Source: Lineus longissimus
Lineage: Eukaryota; Nemertea; Pilidiophora; Heteronemertea; Lineidae
Length of the DNA stretch: 64,000 nucleotides
Direction of reading: 5' to 3'
Assembly (NCBI RefSeq): GCF_910592395.1
Contig: NC_088323.1
Location: 9,546,001-9,610,000 of the forward strand
Shown here: positions 47,405 through 59,470 of the stretch, piece after piece
Layout of the letters: every line of letters begins with the position of its first letter
Numbering within the stretch: position 1 is the first letter of the stretch
Made by a program: the position numbers and the translations under genes
The notes under the pieces: generated by a model
What the model was told of the DNA's origin: nothing
Database searches by the model: none
What the model saw: the letters and a program-made list of their open reading frames with translations, nothing else

Positions 47405-47879
47405 TTGTAAGCAGCATGCATACAGTAGATTATATAGTCATTACCTTACCTCAATTCCTATAAGGCTTCTCTATTTACTGATCTGCCAATGTGGTATTGA
47501 ACATAAGCATCCTATCCTATTTGGAACTTTACATGTCAAAGATCGTGCAATGCAATCCTATGCACGTACCGCACCGTTTCTAGTGTATACAAACATGACC
47601 AAGAACAAAATGGCGAACCGCGAGAATACAATCCTCGAAAGAGCTGCCAGACACTTGATCCATGCAAACTGTGAAAAATACTGGACCGATTTCTTTTCAA
47701 ATTCTGCAGCAAATAATTCACATCGTTGACTTGGAGATCTGATGGTTTGATGAATCCAGATTTAGGTTTTTCATAGGTTTTTTAATGTTTTAGTTCGCAG
47801 AAACTTGATCGATTTTAAAAGTGCGTCCGAACCCCGCGCATGCGCAATCGCTATTGTCCGAGCTTGGGGCGCGGCAGGG

Positions 47880-47975
47880 CTCTTGCACTATCCAGCTGAT
47901 GTGGATGATTTACTGATTGGCAATGAGGAATTGGATGATGAAGACGGCCTTGAATTTGACATGGATATAGAGTAA
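47880..47975 (+). pseudogene. Possible detached C-terminus of the pogo-like transposase
   Basis: A plus-strand frame reads LHYPADVDDLLIGN, EELDDEDGLEF and DMDIE before a stop at 47975. The other pogo transposase in this window ends in a comparable acidic tail (LDEEEEDG, DLLDYEDVG), and exon 4 at 42957 lacks its end. If correct, the LINE and the MITE together account for the 4.9 kb that separates the parts. The residues linking the two are not visible, so this is tentative. Confidence 0.35.
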
Positions 47976-47979
47976 TTAC

Positions 47980-50230
47980 AGACTGAGAATAGGCCTACGT
48001 TTTCCAGTAATGTAAAGATTCAGTGCACAGGGATCTTATTTACGCCAATTTGTGCATTCATTGTCAATAAAGGTTGCAATCAAGAAATTTCGTTCAAGTG
48101 TTTTACCTCAATGATTAAACAGTTGCTCCTTAAGAGCACCCAACAATTGAAAAGCCAGGGGCTTTCTAGCCTGGTACCACTGGCCACCGTCAGACGACGC
48201 TGTTGTGTTTGACCTATTTTGACTTTTGTATTGACGGGACGGACGGAGGCCAGGTTCCAGCCAATCTTTCACCTGATACTGGGGATGTTAAACCTTATGA
48301 AGCGGTAATTTGTTAGCGATATGTGTCGGTTAGTAGCGCTAACAAAATATATCAGGGTATGTGTTAAATCGGTTATTAGTGCTAACAGAATATCTCAGGA
48401 TATCTGTTAAGCCCTAGTTAGCGTTAACGCTCTACATTTAGTGTACGTCAATAATCCGCGTCTCCGAGATATCGTGTTAACGCTTATTAGCGCTTCCTAT
48501 ATCCCGCTGATTTTGGGGGGGGGGGGGATATTCAGCGTGGGCGCTGTCGCCCAAAACGCCACCTAAAAAACGTGTTTTTCAGTCGTGCTGATGATTTGAT
48601 CCTATAGGCCTTAGATCATACCCATGAGAATCATCTCACCGCATTTCATCCGTTTCCGGGTCGACCATAAGAAATGTTCGGAACAAAACCTTTTCAGAGG
48701 GCCGCGGTGTAAGGGTCATAGCTTTATGAGCTAAAATCTTCATATATAATAGCCTACTCATTTTTCGTGATGTCTGGCATGTCTGGGACGAACCCCATGC
48801 TCCTTGCCGTCCATTCGGCCACCATCTGTATTGTTGTCATATGCCGACGTTGTGGCGGGGCGCCGTTTGTGTTGAGCCCATTGATGACGAGTAGCGGGAA
48901 CAGCTTGTTTGGGGCACGAGGGCGCAAGATTTTCCGAGCTGCTATAGATCTTCTTTTCTGCAGGTAGGTTGTTACCAGCATTGCTGGCTGCCCATAGGAC
49001 CTACAGTCCTGTCAGCATTGTCAAGAACTTGGATTGGGATGGGGTAGGTGCGGCCCAGGGGGTATAGGGGTAGGGCTGGGGTAGGGTTAGGAGTGTGTGT
49101 GGGGGGGGGGGGGGCGATCGCATTAGGCCTTACTGAATACGCATGTCTGAACCGCAGCTTTGTCTTCACTGCCCAAGGGCGGACGACAACAACAACTGGC
49201 GCGCATTATGTACATGCTTGTACTAGATTGACTCAAGGGCGTATGAGACTCATACGCCCTAGTGAGTCGATCTGGAACCAAGCTACTGCTTGTACGCCGT
49301 TCGATGGACGAACTACCAGTACCAGTCAGTTATTCTGCCGGTATTTTTCCCATCATATAGTAGCATTTTACAGTCCCTGTCTTTTGGACAACTATCATTA
49401 GTTTTTAGAAATATTATAAGCATAAATGAATATACATCATTATCATATATAGTATTACTAGAGTATTGTTTAAGGTATGTACGTCCACTTGATTTAGGCC
49501 TAGGGGGCCTCATGTATTTTTCCCTTCATGTCATGTTAGTTGTAAAAACTTCCGCCAGGGTTGAAAATCCACGTGGGCCACTTTTGAAACCAAAAAATTA
49601 TCGCATCGTTCAAATATTCATTTTCATTCCATAACCATAAATCTATTCGGTACGTGCACATGTTCATGTAGAAAACTTTGATCGCCTGCATCGGATAAAA
49701 CCAAATGCAAAAGGCCCTATTAGGTGTATTGCTATAAATAATGTTGCTTCTTGATGCGTTAGGCCATGGAGGTATCTTAATAATACCTCCATAATTAGGC
49801 CTACACAAGTCACAGTCATCTCATACACATGCATTGCATGCATGCCAGGCCTATGTACTCGTGCACTGTCACAGTAGCCAAACTAGCCACACTATGTAAC
49901 CTGATCGCTACTTGCTTGTTCTGTTCGCATTTGCCATTTATCATTAAATTTATCGTTCAAATCTACACCCAAGGAAACAGCCTTTGAAGAGGCGCATTTT
50001 CAAAACAAACCCACGGCCATGCCGGCGTAATTGAAATATTACTATTAGCCGCTAATGGACTTTGCATTGATCGAGATAAACCCTTGTTCCCATTTTAAAG
50101 ATAGGTGATGTGCATTGAACGGAGCGTATGCAATTTGCCCTTTAAGTATAAAGCCCTACTTTTGGTTTCGCTTGGCCCTATAATTTCCTATTTTCTCTTT
50201 TCTGGTATTTCCACGCGAGTTGAATGCTGT
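47980..50230. other. No gene recognised
   Basis: Contains GC-rich stretches with G runs (48515, 49100), the locally repetitive gttagcgctaac words at 48310-48490, and short frames such as 48754-48981 (minus) without a known motif or splice context. Confidence 0.4.
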
Positions 50231-50234
50231 GATC

Positions 50235-50561
50235 TACGGTGGCTGTAAAAGGCCACGCGAAATCTTTTTTTAGAATGCCCGAATTTATTTTTTATAACTC
50301 GAGCGCTCGACTTATATCTCGAGCGCTCGACTTATATCTCGAGCGCTCGACTTACGTAAAGGTCACGCAAAATCTTTTTTAGTTTATTTTTTGAAAAATA
50401 AACTCGGGCATTCTAAAAAAAAATTTTGCGTGACCTTTACGTAAGTCGAGCGCTCGAGATATAAGTCGAGCGCTCGAGATATAAGTCGAGCGCTCGAGTT
50501 ATAAAAAATAAATTCGGGCATTCTAAAAAAAGATTTCGCGTGGCCTTTTACAGCCACCGTA
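50235..50561. mobile_element. Near-palindromic MITE with 6-bp target duplication (hairpin family, member 2)
   Basis: Starts TACGGTGGCTGTAAAAGGCC and ends with the reverse complement; GTGATC flanks both sides (50229-50234 and 50562-50567). The left arm has three tandem 20-base units CTCGAGCGCTCGACTTATAT and the right arm the same in reverse; each unit contains the palindrome TCGAGCGCTCGA. The centre is near 50398. The outer bases TACGGTGGC are shared with the element at 5636-5863, while the internal units differ in sequence. Confidence 0.85.
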
Positions 50562-51092
50562 GTGATCCCTGTCAATGGCATACAAGTTTTACTGTACATT
50601 TGATGAGGACAATGTTCCTTCTTATAGGTCTGGTTCACAGTGTCGCATGATTTACTGTGCCAATCATGTCAAATATTGTCAAATATTGGGACGAAAGCCC
50701 TACCCTGTATTTGCCCCACAAAACATCCCTATAAATTCCTATTTTTGGGATTGAAACGCCCTACATTTCCCCCTATAATATCCTTGCAGAGTCAGCAAAG
50801 CCTGCTATGGTTTTAAGTCCAGTTAGCCAGTTTCTTTTTGCCTCATCCAGGGTGTGTTTTCAGCATTTACCGGTAGGCCTACACCAGTGTCACCTGTTTT
50901 CCCCAAGATGCATCCACATATATGACATGAACCTGCAACCCGAATTAGCTTCAAGCAACCCTGCCCCTATTTACTTTGACTACCTAAACGAGTACAATGT
51001 GTACAATTAGCTGTAATTGTACAAATATATGTAGCTGAAAAATTGCGATCATTCATAGAAAGCATGTTAGTATTGTACTTTTCATTTCAGAA

Positions 51093-54000
51093 ATGCCTGC
51101 TGTTCCTGGTCAAGCAAGGACTTTATTTACTGAAGAGCAGAGGAATGTCCTCCTTGTTGGTGTAACACAGGAGTTGCAAGCAACAATATATGAAGTTGAA
51201 GTACCGGCATCCTCCTCTAATAATACCAAGGAGTCTGTTATAATTGACATAGGTATGCCTAGTATGAACAATATACTAATTTCTCACTACTCTCAGTTGG
51301 AATCCTTATTAAGTTATTTGTAAGCATGTTTAAGAGGCTATCAAGCGAAGCCAATGGGGTGTTTTGAAGCAGTTTACAAGAACATCAAATTAGCTTGTCT
51401 GGCAGGATCTTTAGACATGATAAAATAATATTTTTGACCTCCAGCATCAAGGGAATATATATTTTTTCAATGATGGAAGCACTTCTGTTACCAATCTTGG
51501 CAACCTTCTGATGGACAGCCCACAAAACCAAGGAAGCTCATAGCTAATGTTGATTCATATTGTCTGTGATGTAAAGCTCATGATTAACTAGTTGTATCTG
51601 ACATTTTGGTAGTTCTGAGAAAAGTGCAATTGATCATTCAAAACCCAATAGAAGTGCAGTAGTTTTGAGGGTGTTTTTGTGCGTTACAAATCAATTGGTT
51701 CAGCTACAAATGTGATTTAAAGTTTGTAATTAAAGGTCATTTATCTGTGCTATGATTGAAGTTAATAAAATCACTTTTGATAAAAAATGCAGATACAACT
51801 AGTTATCCCTGAGTTGACGATGTGTTTTGAAGTACGTTTTCATCACTGCTGTTTTTTTTAAATATGATAATCCACCATTCATTGTCTTGTATATATCCAC
51901 TTCCAGGTCTGCCTGCAGTACATGTAGGAGGAACGCAGCCTGCAGTAGGAGGAACGCATGACCCAACTACGGCATCAGCAATCCTCGAAAGTTTGGCAAG
52001 TGGTGCAGCACCTTTCGAGTTATCTGCATGCAGAGGTAGGATTATACTTGACTTCTGCTTTATCAGGGGCAGATGCAGGGAAAAGGTCAAGGGTGTTCAT
52101 CTCCTTCAACCTCACTATAACAATTTTTTTAATGGCTTGTGATATAAAGAATGGTGCCTAGCAGTCAGAAGCGTCTGGATGTATCATTTTGGCAATATTT
52201 TTAAATTAGTCAGTTGTGCCGATGTCAATGGTATTATGGTACATGTATTAGGCTGTATATAATAGCTTTTTTAAAAATTGTTACAGAAGAAAATTTTTAT
52301 TTCAGGTACCGACTTCATCTACCACACACAGTCACAGACGTCATAACAGTGGGAAGAAGTCAAAACAAAGTAGGTGCATAGAATACAATAGAAATGCCGA
52401 TTTTATATTTATTGGTGGATTAACGAAATTGATAATTATATGATGATGCTTGAATAGATTTGAGACAATAATGAATAGAGTATAATTATAAATGTAATTA
52501 GTTGGAAAAAACATCTTACGTTTGCTTTTATCCATTATGCCAGTTATTTTATAATGTAGAATTTTACTGATACTATGATGGTCCAGTCTTGAAAACTTCT
52601 TTTTTTTCCCACTGTGTACACCTGATCTACATATGTAGGCTGAGTTAGCACAGCGTATTGATATTTTGGTATTTGGCTTTTCTTTCTGTTCTTTTAGTCA
52701 TTAGCTGGATGCTTCACCCTCACTCTCACTTTTCATTCAGAGTTGAAGTCTGTTGTCAAACCAAGATCAACACAGAAGTCAAGCTCAACAGAGAGGTCAA
52801 GCAAGGTTAGCACAATTTCACTGTCAAACGCTGAAAGAAACATCCAAACTGAAGTAAAGAAATTACTGGTTTATGATTCAAAATCCCATTGATCAGATAT
52901 TGAATTGTTATGTCGTCTGGTCTCAAGTGATCCCCTAACTACTCGTCACCTAATTTTAATCCTAGTTTCACTCGCCTATTGATATACAACAAATTTTGTA
53001 TTTATCCTAGTTTTCAAGGTCACAGACCACAACTGTCAGGCCTTGTGTAGTGGTGGTTTCCAACCACAAATTGGTGTATATAAATATTATCGAGCTGACA
53101 CATTTGTCGCTAGTAAAAAACCCCTACTAGACTGAGCCTGGGAATGTATTCTTGAATACGCCAGGATGTAAATAAGGAATCTCTTGATCAATTCAGTCCA
53201 TCATAATATACTGGATAGCTCAACTTATTTCATTCTACATGTAAAGCCATTTGAGCACCCAATCTCGCCAAGCTACAAGGTAACCGGAAAAACGCCGACC
53301 GACCGACCGACCGACCGACCGACTGACCGACTGACCTACCATCATAATACTATAGATTCTAAAATACCTTGGTACCGTAAAGTCAACTTTTAAATGGAAA
53401 ATGCATAAGCCTCGTTCTGAGAGTGGAGTGTTTTGGACACGCAACCAAGATGCTCTACCAAAGTTCCCTCGGGTTGCACTAAAATGTGGAAACCATGCAC
53501 ACAGCTCACTTCAGAAGTTTGAGGCTCTCAAAACACTGCTTCAAACACAAATCAGCCAAGGAAGCATCAACCACCCTAAGTTTTTTAATGAGCACTACAC
53601 ATATTCGCTGAGAAAAACGCTCCAAATAGCCCATTTGCGCGGATTTTAGCATCAATTGAGCGAGCCGATGCGGACTTCCTATGCACGCTGCCGTAACATA
53701 ATGTAAACAACGGCGCTACCGGCGCTCCGGGCAGGCGATGGATGGAATTTGCCAAATTCGCACATATTCAAGTTATTTTCGTGGCCTATCTTTTTAAGTT
53801 TGAGGTATTTTAGAATAGAAATTGAACCCTCGGCTTCGGACCTTGGTTGAGTTACCAAGACACTCTCGGGTGGAGCTAAAATTTCGTCCAAACCCTCGCC
53901 TATCGGCTCGGGTTTGGACTGTATTTTAGCTCCACCCTCGAGTGTCTTGGTAACTCAACCAAGGTCCTCCGCCTCGGGTTCAATTCCTTAATCCATGCAC

Positions 54001-55329
54001 TTGATTGGGACCAACGTTTACGAAAACGTCGCGTCACGTCACGTTACACTAATGTTAAATGCATGTGACGTGACGACGGCCAGCACTACGTCATGTAAAC
54101 GTTGTTCCCAATCAAGTGCATGAATCTATAGAGGGTGCTTTTGTGGGTAACCGGAAAAACGCCGACCGACCGACCGACCGACCTGCCAACCTACCGTCAT
54201 ATGCAGTATCCCTTTCGCTTTTCTATAGCACATGTATCTGTGTAGTGCCCAGCGCAATTCACGTGATGGATTCGGACATGTCTGACAGCAGCATCTTCAG
54301 TCAATTATACCGGGAAAACGAGCCCACGCGGTAAGGAACTGATAACGATACTCTAAAGATTTAAAAGATATGCTTTGTCTACAGGGTCGGTGGATATAAA
54401 AACATGATTTGGGCCTAATCTATGCACTGTAGTTTTTCTACTCGAGTGTCTCGACCGATGCAATGCATGAACTGCAACGCGCAATATGCATTTGTTGTCA
54501 TTTGAACAGCGCACGTGCGCTTGTTTACAATTTCATTTCACATGACCTGCTATCGTGGATTGGATATATCACATTGACTTATGAGACCTGAGACTCAACT
54601 ACGAAACTCCTTGGGTTGGTAGGTCGGTAGGTCGGTCGGTCAGCGTTTTTCCGGTTACCAAGCGAAAGGGATACTGCATATGTCGGTAGGTTGGCAGGTC
54701 GGTCGGTCGGTCGGTCGGTCGGTCGGCGTTTTTCCGGTTACCCACGCTACAATGTATCTACAATGACTTCACCATTAACCGATCAATGAACAGAAAATAC
54801 ATTGTTGCAGGCATGAGAGTCTTCAGTCATTTGCCTGATTTCAGTTTTTTTTGTCAGAATCTGCTAATGCATTATTCCAATAGGACCTGTAATTTCAGGC
54901 TTGAAAAAGGGGGTTTTAGGCCTTTCAGTCTCCAGGCACTCTCATGCCTGGTACGTCACATGTGTACAAGAACGGATGAAAGGGCTGCATAGAATCAAAT
55001 CAGTTTTGGAGTTGTGAGACGTCACTGCAGAAATTCTTACAACAATGGCTTTTTTCGTTACACATACCCGACCCTGAAGCCTTTAGTACAATCATGTATA
55101 AATGTAGTATCTCATCTTCTTTCAGAAGCCTAGGAGACAAGAGAAGTCAACTGAAGAGGGCTATGTGGAAGAAATACTTAATCATCGGGTTCAAAATGGG
55201 GGGATGCAGTACTTTATCAAATGGGAGGGTTTTTCAACGGAGTTCAACACTTGGGAACCAGCCAACCACATACCAGAAGAATTGAGAAAAACCTATCATG
55301 TGAAGGGAAGGTCTGGATTCAGTCCATGA
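51093..55329 (+). CDS. Chromodomain protein gene, at least four to five exons
   Basis: Exons: 51093-51252 (from MPAVPGQARTLFTEEQRNVL; an acceptor just before the ATG suggests an untranslated first exon upstream), 51907-52035 (GLPAVHVGGTQPAVGG repeats), 52741-52805 (Ser/Lys-rich, KPRSTQKSSSTERSSK), and 55126-55329 (stop TGA). The last exon encodes a chromodomain: GYVEEILNHRVQNG, QYFIKWEGFSTEFNTWEPAN and a basic end. The three conserved aromatic positions of the methyl-lysine cage (Y, W, W) are present. A fifth small exon near 52332-52373 is likely, but its borders are ambiguous. Phases agree for 51252/51907 and 52805/55126. Chromodomains read methylated histone tails, so a nuclear, chromatin-associated role is expected. 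The total is about 180 residues, short for a chromatin regulator. Confidence 0.75.
53821..53984. repeat. Foldback element, arms about 70 bp
   Basis: From attgaaccctcggcttcgga to its reverse complement, with about 18 bases of loop at 53888-53905. It is GC-richer than its surroundings and non-coding. The target duplication is unclear. Confidence 0.8.
53994..54122. mobile_element. Small MITE with arms CATGCACTTGATTGGG
   Basis: Arms CATGCACTTGATTGGGACCA and its inverted counterpart are flanked by AATC on both sides, a possible 4-bp target duplication. The arm sequence with acaacgtttac also occurs at about 17032 and 19450-19475, so this is a small dispersed family. Confidence 0.65.
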
Positions 55330-55376
55330 GGCCACTTGGCGTAAAAGATGATGATTGGTGATAAGTCTCTGAGAAA

Positions 55377-55382
55377 ATAAAT
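55377..55382 (+). promoter_or_regulatory. Polyadenylation signal of the chromodomain gene
   Basis: AATAAA lies about 50 bases after the TGA stop at 55327-55329, the distance expected for a short 3' UTR. Confidence 0.6.
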
Positions 55383-55389
55383 TTACATT

Positions 55390-56566
55390 TTCGAATGAAT
55401 GGTTTATTGTTCCTCTTTGATATAGTGTGTCCCAGGAAAAATGCCCACGCCAAATTTCACATCTTCATAATTACTTTCCTGTTGATTCTGATAGGAAATC
55501 TTTATTGAATGGTATAATGAACAGTATTTATTTCATCAAAGTTTGACAAGCCATTTTGAGAAGATTGCCTACCAAAAATCAGGCAGAAAATAAATATGAA
55601 GTTACCTGATTGGGCCATTTTTTTCTGGGATACTATTCCATGGTTGTTCTGCATGCATTTTTCATACGAGTCCATTGTACTGTGCAGGGTAGCAATTCGA
55701 ACCCTAACAAGTTTGTTTTTGAACGAATTGATGGATTAAGGTGCTCCTTTACTCCTTCAAACAGTTGGTGGTCCTTAAACACCACCAGACTTTGAATTTG
55801 GTCAATGTGTCAGCAATAGAACCACTGAGGAGACTTGGGACTGACAAATGTAGACTGTCATCGAGAGGTGTCCCATTTCCAGTGGTCAAATTGAACTGAA
55901 TAGGCCTACATTTGAGACGGTCTTGTCCTGGAATACAGTAGAGGTGCTCCTCATTGCATATGATCGGAGGTGTCTGCTATTAAGCAATGTTACGGGAGTG
56001 ATTGTATTCCTGTGAAAACTGCGAGTACTTTCAACTGCATGCTTTGCTCATTATCCTGAGACTAGGTTTGTCCAATGAACCACCTACATGTGAGGATGCA
56101 ACAAAAAATAGGATGGTTTATCAGATCCTTTCGGTGTGTCATTTTCAGGTAGTGTTTCCAACACTCGACATGCAATTCAGTGTCAAAAACTTTAAACGGA
56201 GCCAAATTTCATCACGGTTATCACTGGCCTTGGCCAAATGCGTCTGCGTACATGTTGATGTATAGAAAAAAACACGAATATAATAGCTTGGTATCCTGTA
56301 TTACTACTGATTATTGATATTCTATATTACATTTGAAGCACATAAGATAAATGAATATCTCCAACTAAACTAGGTGAGATAATTGCAAATATCCCCCATT
56401 TTTTAATACTATAGAATAATCATTTCCATTGGAAGACGTACAAGAAATCTGCCTAATTAATGAATAAAACTCTATTGTTCAAATATACAATCATTGAAAA
56501 CAGCTAGCGACAACATAATATGGATCAGGGGGCCACATCTGAGAATCACAATCCATGTACATGTAC
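55390..56566. other. Intergenic region between chromodomain and pseudokinase genes
   Basis: The two genes are convergent. No additional gene is supported. A 79-bp segment at 55960-56038 is repeated at 58844-58922. Confidence 0.5.
55960..56038 (+). repeat. 79-bp direct repeat, copy 1 (copy 2 at 58844-58922)
   Basis: The sequence from tgatcggaggtgtctgctat to actttcaactgca is identical at the two places, 2.9 kb apart. They bracket the last three exons of the pseudokinase gene; the second copy lies in its first intron. This is likely a fragment of a dispersed repeat. Confidence 0.85.
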
Positions 56567-59470
56567 TCACTCCAAAAGAGAGTTTGCAAATTCATTTAAT
56601 TCAAGAGAACCTGGTCTCGCCAAGTAATCAGGTGTCATGCACTGGGCAGCAAAATCATTATATTTGCCATCGTCCAATCTCCAGAAACGTCTCTGGGTAC
56701 AGAACTTCAACACCTTGGACCAGAGGGTACCTAAGGCATACACCTCACTTGCAATTGAAAATCCTGTTTTCTTCGCTGAAACTTCAGGTGCCAAGACAAA
56801 ATCTTTGTCCTCTCGCAGCTTCCGAACCATACTGGATGAAAGAACTCGGCTACTGTCAACTCTACAACTTTTACTCCATCCACAAAACACGAGTTCTAGT
56901 GGATCAGCAGAATGTCTACTGCCAGCCTTTGGTGCATTCACCAGAATCACATTCCTTGTATGCAAGTTGTTATGCAGAAATCCTTCCCGCAATAGGGAGC
57001 ATACGTTCACAGCCACAGCACGCAAAATGGAAAACCATTCCTCTGCAGTCAGGTCATACAAGTGCCACTCATCCATCACTGACTGTAGGGTGTCTGGTTT
57101 CCTTGACGAGTTCAGACATGATGAGAGAATTACCAAAGGTTTGTTGTCAATGAGTGTCACCCCAACAGGAAATGGTGTGAAGCTCTCATTGACAGCAAGA
57201 ATCATTTGGAATTCTCTCATCGCTTTTGGTATATCCCCCTGATTCTTGTATGATTTTGCCACAAACCGATTGTCCTTAAACTCTACAATGAACAAGTCCG
57301 TCTTCCTTGAACCATTTTCCACTTCCTTCCCAATCCGCACATTAATAAATGGAACAACTATATTGTCGATATGTGGATCAGGGTTACAGTGTGTGTCCCT
57401 ATTTATAGCCTCGAATACTTGCTTAGCAGAATACTGTGTAACTTGACGTTCCATCTTCTTATGAAGACAATGTTTATGATTATCATCTTTCACATGACAC
57501 AAGTATAACATATCAGCATACTGCTGATATGTTTTCCGTTGCATATTGGTCATTCGCAGCAACTTCTCCTCCAGTCTCCTGTTTTTTTCCTGAAGTACTT
57601 GGAACTCCCTTTGGGTTGGTCGTTCGTCTTCACTTGTTGTTGTAGACTGAAAATAAGTAGTGGATAAAAATTACTATATCAATCAAAAACACAGGCCTTC
57701 CCAGTAAAATAAAGACAATATTATTAAATTTTAAAGTACTGTGGTAAGTTGCCACGTCCAAGCCATCCTATGCTGAAACATATCAGAATATGTTTTAAAA
57801 TGCAGTAATGGGGCTAATAGAGCTAAACTTAACTTTTAACAATTTGGTACGAAATCACTTTGGTCCAGTTAACAATAGGTTTCTGAAGTGATTGAAATGT
57901 GGTAACCAGGTATTTGATTGCCACTTAATTATTACACGGTGGCCCGTACAGAATGAAGATTTGTTTCTCTCAATTATTTCTGCATTTTTGTCAGCATCTG
58001 ACTGTGATAGACTTCAGCTGAAGCAATTCAATACATTGAATACTTACATCATTTCTCATCTCATCAAAGTGAACATTATCACCAACTGTTGTCTCTTTTT
58101 GTTCACGTATATATCTGTTGCGCTTGTATCGTTTCTTTTTCTGAGATCTTTGAGGTGCCTGATACTGAAACGAAAATAATTCAAATAAGTCATTATAGTA
58201 TTACATGTACTGGTATGAATCGAATATCCACGTAAGACGTAAGCTCTTTTTTTAGAAGCAATTCTCAAAATATTTTTGGAAAATATCTGAGTTTCAGAAT
58301 TACTTACTGCTGATGGAGAGAACAATCTTCGTTTTGCCTTCTGATTTGCCCGATACTGTTGTTTCTTACTTTGCCTTCTAGTCAAACTTTCAGCATTGGA
58401 TCCAGTCGCATCAACTGCAAGTAAAAATTACGCAAATAGTACGTGGAGAAAAAAATACATACTATTTAACAATAAAATTTTTTAATTAATGTGCACCACC
58501 GAAGAGAAATATATAAGCCGTACTTCCACCACTAAAATTTTCAGGCAAAACCCATTTATTCTGCGCGCGCACCAGAAAATTGCCAGGTCTTGGAACCCGG
58601 GTTTCATCAGGACCCGGCGAGCTCGCTGGGTCTGGCGATGACCCGGATTTCCCAATTAGAAGCGCAAGTTTGTTAGTTCCACGCCAGGCGGCAGTGGTAG
58701 TCTCAGTTCGGCAGCGACCTACTTTTAGTACCTCCATTACGCTGAAAAAATCGAGTTAATGCTTTTTGGTATGCTACTACAGCGGCACGTGTCGCCGGGT
58801 CAAGCAATCAGTATTTTTAGAGATGGAAGTGCAAAGCTAAAAAATGATCGGAGGTGTCTGCTATTAAGCAATGTTACGGGAGTGATTGTATTCCTGTGAA
58901 AACTGCGAGTACTTTCAACTGCAAGCCACGTCCCGGGAGGGTCACTCTCCATGACATGAGTAGCACCTCAGCATACCAAAAATTGCGGGTAAAGGGGTGT
59001 TTTTCGGGTTGCATCAGCGGGTCCCGCGCGTGACCCAATAAGCCCCCCTATTTCACCCTAACCGTACAGAAATTCCAGGGAAAACAATTGAAGCGCGCCC
59101 TCACCCTGCCTTAAGCCCTTTTATGTAAAGTGTGGCCCAAACACCCAGCAGAAAGCCATCGGCAACGGTTTTCCCACGCTCCGTCTGCATTGCCACAAGA
59201 TCCTGGAATCATTGAAATAATCAGGAACGGCAGGAGATTGGAAGTGGACTACGATGATGTGCTACATATGTCATAGAGAGTGACCCCCCTGGGCCACGGG
59301 TTTGAAAGAAACATGGGTTTTCCCCAATGGTGGAAGTACGACTTTAGTGGCAACCTCAATAATTAGCAAGAGAGCATTGAGCATTTATTACCTTCATTTT
59401 TATCATTTACATTCACACTGCTGCATTCCTGATCACCGGATTGATCAGCATGGTCACCAGTACACTCCAT
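56567..59470 (-). CDS. Four-exon gene: basic/coiled-coil N-terminus plus pseudokinase domain
   Basis: Exons (minus strand): 59470-59392, 58414-58308, 58164-58048, 57646-56567. All donors are GT, all acceptors AG, and phases agree at every junction (1, 0, 0), giving 460 residues from ATG at 59470. Residues about 30-95 are strongly basic (TRRQSKKQQYRANQKAKRR; RSQKKKRYKRN) and a short coiled coil follows (REFQVLQEKNRRLEEKLL). A kinase fold spans about 200-455: FVAKSY (beta-3 Lys 232), a Glu in REFQMI, HNNLHTRNVIL where the catalytic HRD Asp is Asn, FCGWSKS in place of DFG, LAPEV, and SEVYALG. Loss of both catalytic Asp residues predicts a pseudokinase. Basic plus coiled-coil segments suggest nucleic-acid or partner binding. 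I cannot assign a named family. Confidence 0.82.

Larger units (their letters stand above)
53279..54743. repeat. Four copies of a GACC-microsatellite repeat arm inside the last intron
   Basis: The sequence GGTAACCGGAAAAACGCCGA followed by GACC repeats occurs in plus orientation at 53279-53343 and 54145-54220 and in minus orientation at 54612-54659 and 54662-54743. The pair 54145/54743 shares about 75 bp and probably forms one MITE. The last intron of the chromodomain gene (52806-55125) has been enlarged by these and the two small foldbacks below. Confidence 0.75.

Noticed and set aside
49048-49401. 117-codon plus-strand frame in GC-rich DNA
   Set aside because: It starts in a G-run, is low complexity at the N-terminus, and has no motif or splice context.
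56494-57242. Plus-strand frames over the pseudokinase exon
   Set aside because: They are antisense to a motif-bearing, splice-supported exon on the minus strand.
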